64,000 nucleotides of DNA, taken from Coffea arabica (lineage: Eukaryota > Streptophyta > Magnoliopsida > Gentianales > Rubiaceae). Position numbers and translations under genes: made by a program. Where the stretch lies: assembly GCF_036785885.1 (NCBI RefSeq), contig NC_092330.1:17766525-17830524 (forward strand), given 5' to 3'. Under the pieces are notes generated by a model. That model was not told the DNA's origin. It saw only the letters and a program-made list of their open reading frames with translations, and searched no databases. Positions 60,750-64,000 of the stretch are shown one piece after another (the stretch's first letter is position 1; the number at the start of each line of letters is the position of its first letter).

Positions 60750-61671
60750 GTGTGGCTTTTTATAAGCCTTAGCACGCTTGTATTCCCTCTATAAAAGGGC
60801 AAATTGAGTCACGATTTAGGTCTCCCCGTACTCAGTATGCATGAATTCCCTAGGTCCATGCATCCATTATCCCATTTTTACCCTCATTACACTTTCACTT
60901 TGCACACGTGCACTTTTATAATCCTCACTTGCACACGAACGCTTTTATCATTACTTGCACACATGCACTTTATATTATCATTTCACATATCATACCTTGC
61001 TCACTCACGTGCACATTTTTACTTACACATTCTTGTCTTTTATTACTTTTTTTTCAAACTCATGTCCTCACATTGCATACATGCATTTCATTCATTTGCA
61101 TCCCACTCGCATTATTCGTGACCTCTCCAAAGGGTCATTATTGGGCTTCACAATTAATGTGATTGGCACCATTCAACCTTTGAAGAGAAATTTCCCCCAA
61201 TACCCCTAGGTCTAGGGTTTGCATTCATATAGTACATCCAAATGTAATAAATTTTTTGGTTAAAACAAGAAAATATTTGATTAAATCACGCAACTAGCCT
61301 TGGCTAGGTCAAAGGGGTGCCTTGGATTTTTATCCTTGCCTTCCCCTTCGTCAAATGTGACTCCCGAACCTTTTTCGTTGGTTTACGTGGATTAGGAGTC
61401 GTTTAAAAGGGGTTTCTTAATACTTTTTCCTATTTTTCTTTAAAAATTCATTTTTAGGTGACTTGGTACACCTTAACTCATTACCAAGTGGCGACTCCGA
61501 TTTTTTTTATTTCAAAAACCCTTTTTAAACTATAATTTTGGGTCAAATCGTCGCATTTTCAAAAGTCCCATTTAGACCCATTTTTATTTTTATCAAAAAA
61601 TTCACTTTTTCCAAACCAATAAAATCCCAAAAGCAATCATTTTATTTTTCCAAAAAAAATGGGGCGCGACA
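60750..61671 (+). repeat. Element E 5' LTR, right part
   Basis: It continues the LTR from GTGTGGCTTTTTATAAGCC and is collinear with element B's LTR end (10247-11217). It ends GGGGCGCGACA. The total LTR without F is about 4.77 kb. Confidence 0.92.
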
Positions 61672-61673
61672 GT

Positions 61674-61692
61674 TGGCGACTCCACTGGGGAC
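61674..61692 (+). other. Primer binding site of element E (tRNA-Arg-like)
   Basis: TGGCGACTCCACTGGGGAC, identical to element B and at the same two-base distance from the LTR. Confidence 0.78.
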
Positions 61693-62923
61693 TTTCGAGA
61701 GTCCGAGCAAATTTGATTTAATCAACCTTTTTCTTCTTTTAACCTTTTCATATATCACATTTGGGTGTTTTAGGGTTGCATTTTTTTCCTTTTTTAGGAT
61801 TTTTTGCATTTCACGCGTATCCAACTACTCCCTCGCTCGTGAATGTATGATTGGTTAATTGGATGTATGTGTACTTGTTTATCTCGCGCTTGCATTGCAT
61901 CTGGGTGGGGGACATCACCCTAGAGCCTCGTGTTGGGTTCTTGATCCCTCCCCTCCAAACGAGCACTAGCATACGAGCATACGCTTTAATTTTTTTCACC
62001 CTTCATTTATTTTTCTTTTAGTGGCTTGTCACGCCACTTCACCCTATTAGGATTTTAGGAGACCCACTTGGACGTGTGATCGTAACACGACGTGTGCGTA
62101 GCACGATCCAATGGGTCACTCGATCTTCCGCTTTAAACTTTGGGTTAATAGCCTTTAGTTTTTAGTCGAAGGTTGAGGATTTTTATAGATTCACTCAAAC
62201 ATGCAGCCGTAACACGACGTGTGCGTAGCGGTGTTTGGGGAATCGCTCGAGCCACCGACAAAGGGCCTTGGGAGTGATGACCCTTGGCCACGAGTCTGAA
62301 GGCTTGGGGGCCTGAACCTATCGAGTCTAGATGCATTAGTGAGCCCAAACCTCATGCATCCATTTTAGAATTACCTAGGGTAGAGTCGACCTTACCTTAT
62401 TAGGTACACCATTCACGAGGAGAGGGGTCCAACCCCTTTCTTCTTTTTATTGCTTTATTTCCTTGTGTTGATTCCGTTGTTACAATGTGTTATGTGTATT
62501 TATCGGATTGAGCTAACTTTTCTTGGTTTTGTGCCCCATTGCATTCACAAACCCTAGCAAATAAGAGGTCTGGCATGACTTTTTAGAAACCTACCCTTGT
62601 AGATAGGCTATTGCACATGTGAAAATTGTGATATATCTTGTTCATAAATTAATGCCATACCATTTTTAGGCTTACCCTGGCAAACAAAGGGCTCCTTAGG
62701 TCACGTCTCATTTCAAATTGCATTTTTCCCTGCTTTGATAAGAATGGCATCATGCATAAGCCTTAGAAAGGGAATGCCACTTAGGGAATCCCGTATTAGG
62801 GACAAGCCAACCTAAATCCCATGGGTATTTAACCCAATTTTTGGGATTTGCACGTTTAAATTCCTGTTAACCAGAGAAATGGGACCTGTAGGTAAGGTAT
62901 TTAACTCCGGTTTTGGTTTCTAG
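61693..62923 (+). other. Element E leader between primer site and ORF1
   Basis: 1.2 kb non-coding, collinear with 11239-12440 of element B. It ends with a pyrimidine-rich GGTTTCTAG directly at the ORF1 ATG; the TAG is also an in-frame stop. Confidence 0.8.
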
Positions 62924-64000
62924 ATGGAAAGCCCTCGCCGAGTGCAACAGATGTTAGTAGTGCCGCCGGAGGTACAAAGATGGCCCACGTTACTCTCACC
63001 CAATGAGATTAACCAAATAGCTGATCGATTAGGACACATCGGGGATTTCAAGGACGTTAAGTCCGATGGATATTTGGTAGAAGCTTTAGTGCATCTATGG
63101 GACCCCACTTGTTCTGCTTTTAGACTTGGAAAAAGGGAGATGACCATAACGATTGAGGAAGTCGCCGGATTTCTCAATTTGCCGATTCAAGGAACTGCCG
63201 TGGTATTGCCGCTAGTATCTAACAAAGCTGAATTTTGCCGTTTCACTGGGTTAAAGGAATCAGTACTACAAGGGGCAGACCAAAATATAGAGGTGAAGTT
63301 CTTATTTGATCGATTTGCGCTAAGAGATGGTTTTGAGAGGCATCGAGGGGATTTCTCGTTTACTTCCAAGGAAACGTGGGATCGAAAGAGAGTCTGGGTA
63401 TACGGTTTAGTCATGACGGGAACCTACTTTTTCCCTAGGAAAGACAAAAAGATAGCCTTCAAGCTCACTAGGATCCTGTATGACTTGTTTCTCGGAATTA
63501 ATGATAGGCCGTGTTCCATTATTCCTACCATTTTGGCCGACATCTTCATAGCCTGCACTACCTGTCAGAAAGGGAAAAAGTTCTTTTGTGGTTCAAATTT
63601 GATCTTACATATATGGGGAATGGAGCATTTCATGAGACGACCGGCTATTTCATCGAGTCTACCAATGTTCACATACAACTGGATAACCACACATCACAAG
63701 AGAATTAACAGAGACAGTCTGCCATGTAATGCATCTGAGTTTGTGGATTTCTTGAAGAACGTGACCGATCAAAATATTAGATGGGTATTGGATTGGACCG
63801 ATTGTACTAAACCCATTCTTCGCACTCAGGCATCCGAATTCATTCTCCTACTGGGTACTCAAGGGATTACCGCGTACGCCCCAAAAAGGTTTCTCAGACA
63901 ATTAGGGCGTGTCCAAGAAATACCACCCGTGCTTGACATGAGCGAAGTCACCATTATTTTTAACTGGGGAATGTGCCCAAATCAAATCCCTATGAAAGAT
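62924..64000 (+). CDS. Element E ORF1: Tat/Ogre-lineage extra protein (DUF7745 / plant-mobile-domain-like), runs off the window
   Basis: A 359-codon frame without stops runs to the window end. The ATG follows an in-frame TAG and starts MESPRRVQQMLVVPPEVQRW. Recognisable segments are LWDPTCSAFRLGKREMTIT then EEVAGFLNLP (about residues 58-87), a FKLTRILYDLFLGIN helix, and LPMFTYNWITTHHKR. I recall this pattern from the extra ORF upstream of gag in Tat/Ogre retrotransposons, related to the plant mobile (aminotransferase-like) domain; the match is from memory. Its role in the element is not established. The frame is intact as far as seen, so E may be a recent or autonomous copy. gag should follow beyond the window. 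Confidence 0.8.
   Translation, partial: MESPRRVQQMLVVPPEVQRWPTLLSPNEINQIADRLGHIGDFKDVKSDGYLVEALVHLWDPTCSAFRLGKREMTITIEEVAGFLNLPIQGTAVVLPLVSNKAEFCRFTGLKESVLQGADQNIEVKFLFDRFALRDGFERHRGDFSFTSKETWDRKRVWVYGLVMTGTYFFPRKDKKIAFKLTRILYDLFLGINDRPCSIIPTILADIFIACTTCQKGKKFFCGSNLILHIWGMEHFMRRPAISSSLPMFTYNWITTHHKRINRDSLPCNASEFVDFLKNVTDQNIRWVLDWTDCTKPILRTQASEFILLLGTQGITAYAPKRFLRQLGRVQEIPPVLDMSEVTIIFNWGMCPNQIPMKD

Larger units (their letters stand above)
38676..64000 (+). mobile_element. Element E: Tat/Ogre-type LTR retrotransposon (5' part), interrupted by element F
   Basis: It starts TGTAGACACC inside element D integrase. Its 5' LTR is split by F, then resumes and ends GGGGCGCGACA at 61671, followed by the tRNA-Arg-like primer site, a leader and the lineage-typical ORF1, which runs off the window. 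CGAAG (38671-38675) is the expected target-site duplication; the far copy is outside. Element A shows the unoccupied site near 23068-23075. gag and pol are expected to the right. Confidence 0.9.

Overview
This window is plant nuclear DNA, probably from a eudicot with a large repeat-rich genome. It is almost entirely nested LTR retrotransposons. I found no host single-copy gene, tRNA, rRNA or CRISPR array. The species cannot be named from the sequence alone.

Layout. Element A (1-26218, +) is a Ty3/gypsy chromovirus of Tekay/Del type. Its 5' LTR is cut by the window edge, and it carries a small upstream ORF1, a gag-pol gene with one nonsense codon, and a 3' LTR. Element B (6802-22692) is inserted in A's integrase gene. 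It is a 15.9-kb non-autonomous Tat/Ogre-like element with 4.4-kb LTRs, no protein-coding core and three different internal tandem-repeat arrays; a GGTGA target-site duplication flanks it. Element C (26219-29820, -) is the remnant of an older Tekay-type element and carries a 408-bp Mutator-type MITE with a 9-bp target-site duplication. Element D (29821-38675, +) is a second Tekay-type element with ORF1 and a decayed gag-pol. It is cut by element E (38676 to beyond the window end, +), a Tat/Ogre-type element with the lineage's extra ORF1 starting at 62924. Element F (42524-60749, -) sits inside E's 5' LTR. It is a tandem LTR-gag-LTR-gag-LTR array with a 6806-bp repeat unit, carries gag but no pol, and is flanked by a single GTGTG duplication.

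Relative ages follow from nesting and LTR divergence by eye. C is oldest; A and D interrupt or abut it; B lies in A and E in D; F lies in E. F's three LTRs differ at only about five positions per pair over 4.6 kb, so F is very young. B's LTRs differ by about 0.3 percent and A's by about 0.5 percent.

The most interesting signals are these: (1) matching splice donor/acceptor pairs and a short exon-like block inside the LTRs of all four Tekay-type elements, suggesting a spliced leader; (2) a coiled-coil ORF1 with a Cys/His motif ahead of gag in both A and D; (3) the gag-only tandem array F, apparently recently active with help in trans; (4) in B, two adjacent tandem arrays of different period sharing one mini-hairpin core, repeated PPT-like motifs, and an inverted copy of the LTR edge just before the 3' LTR.
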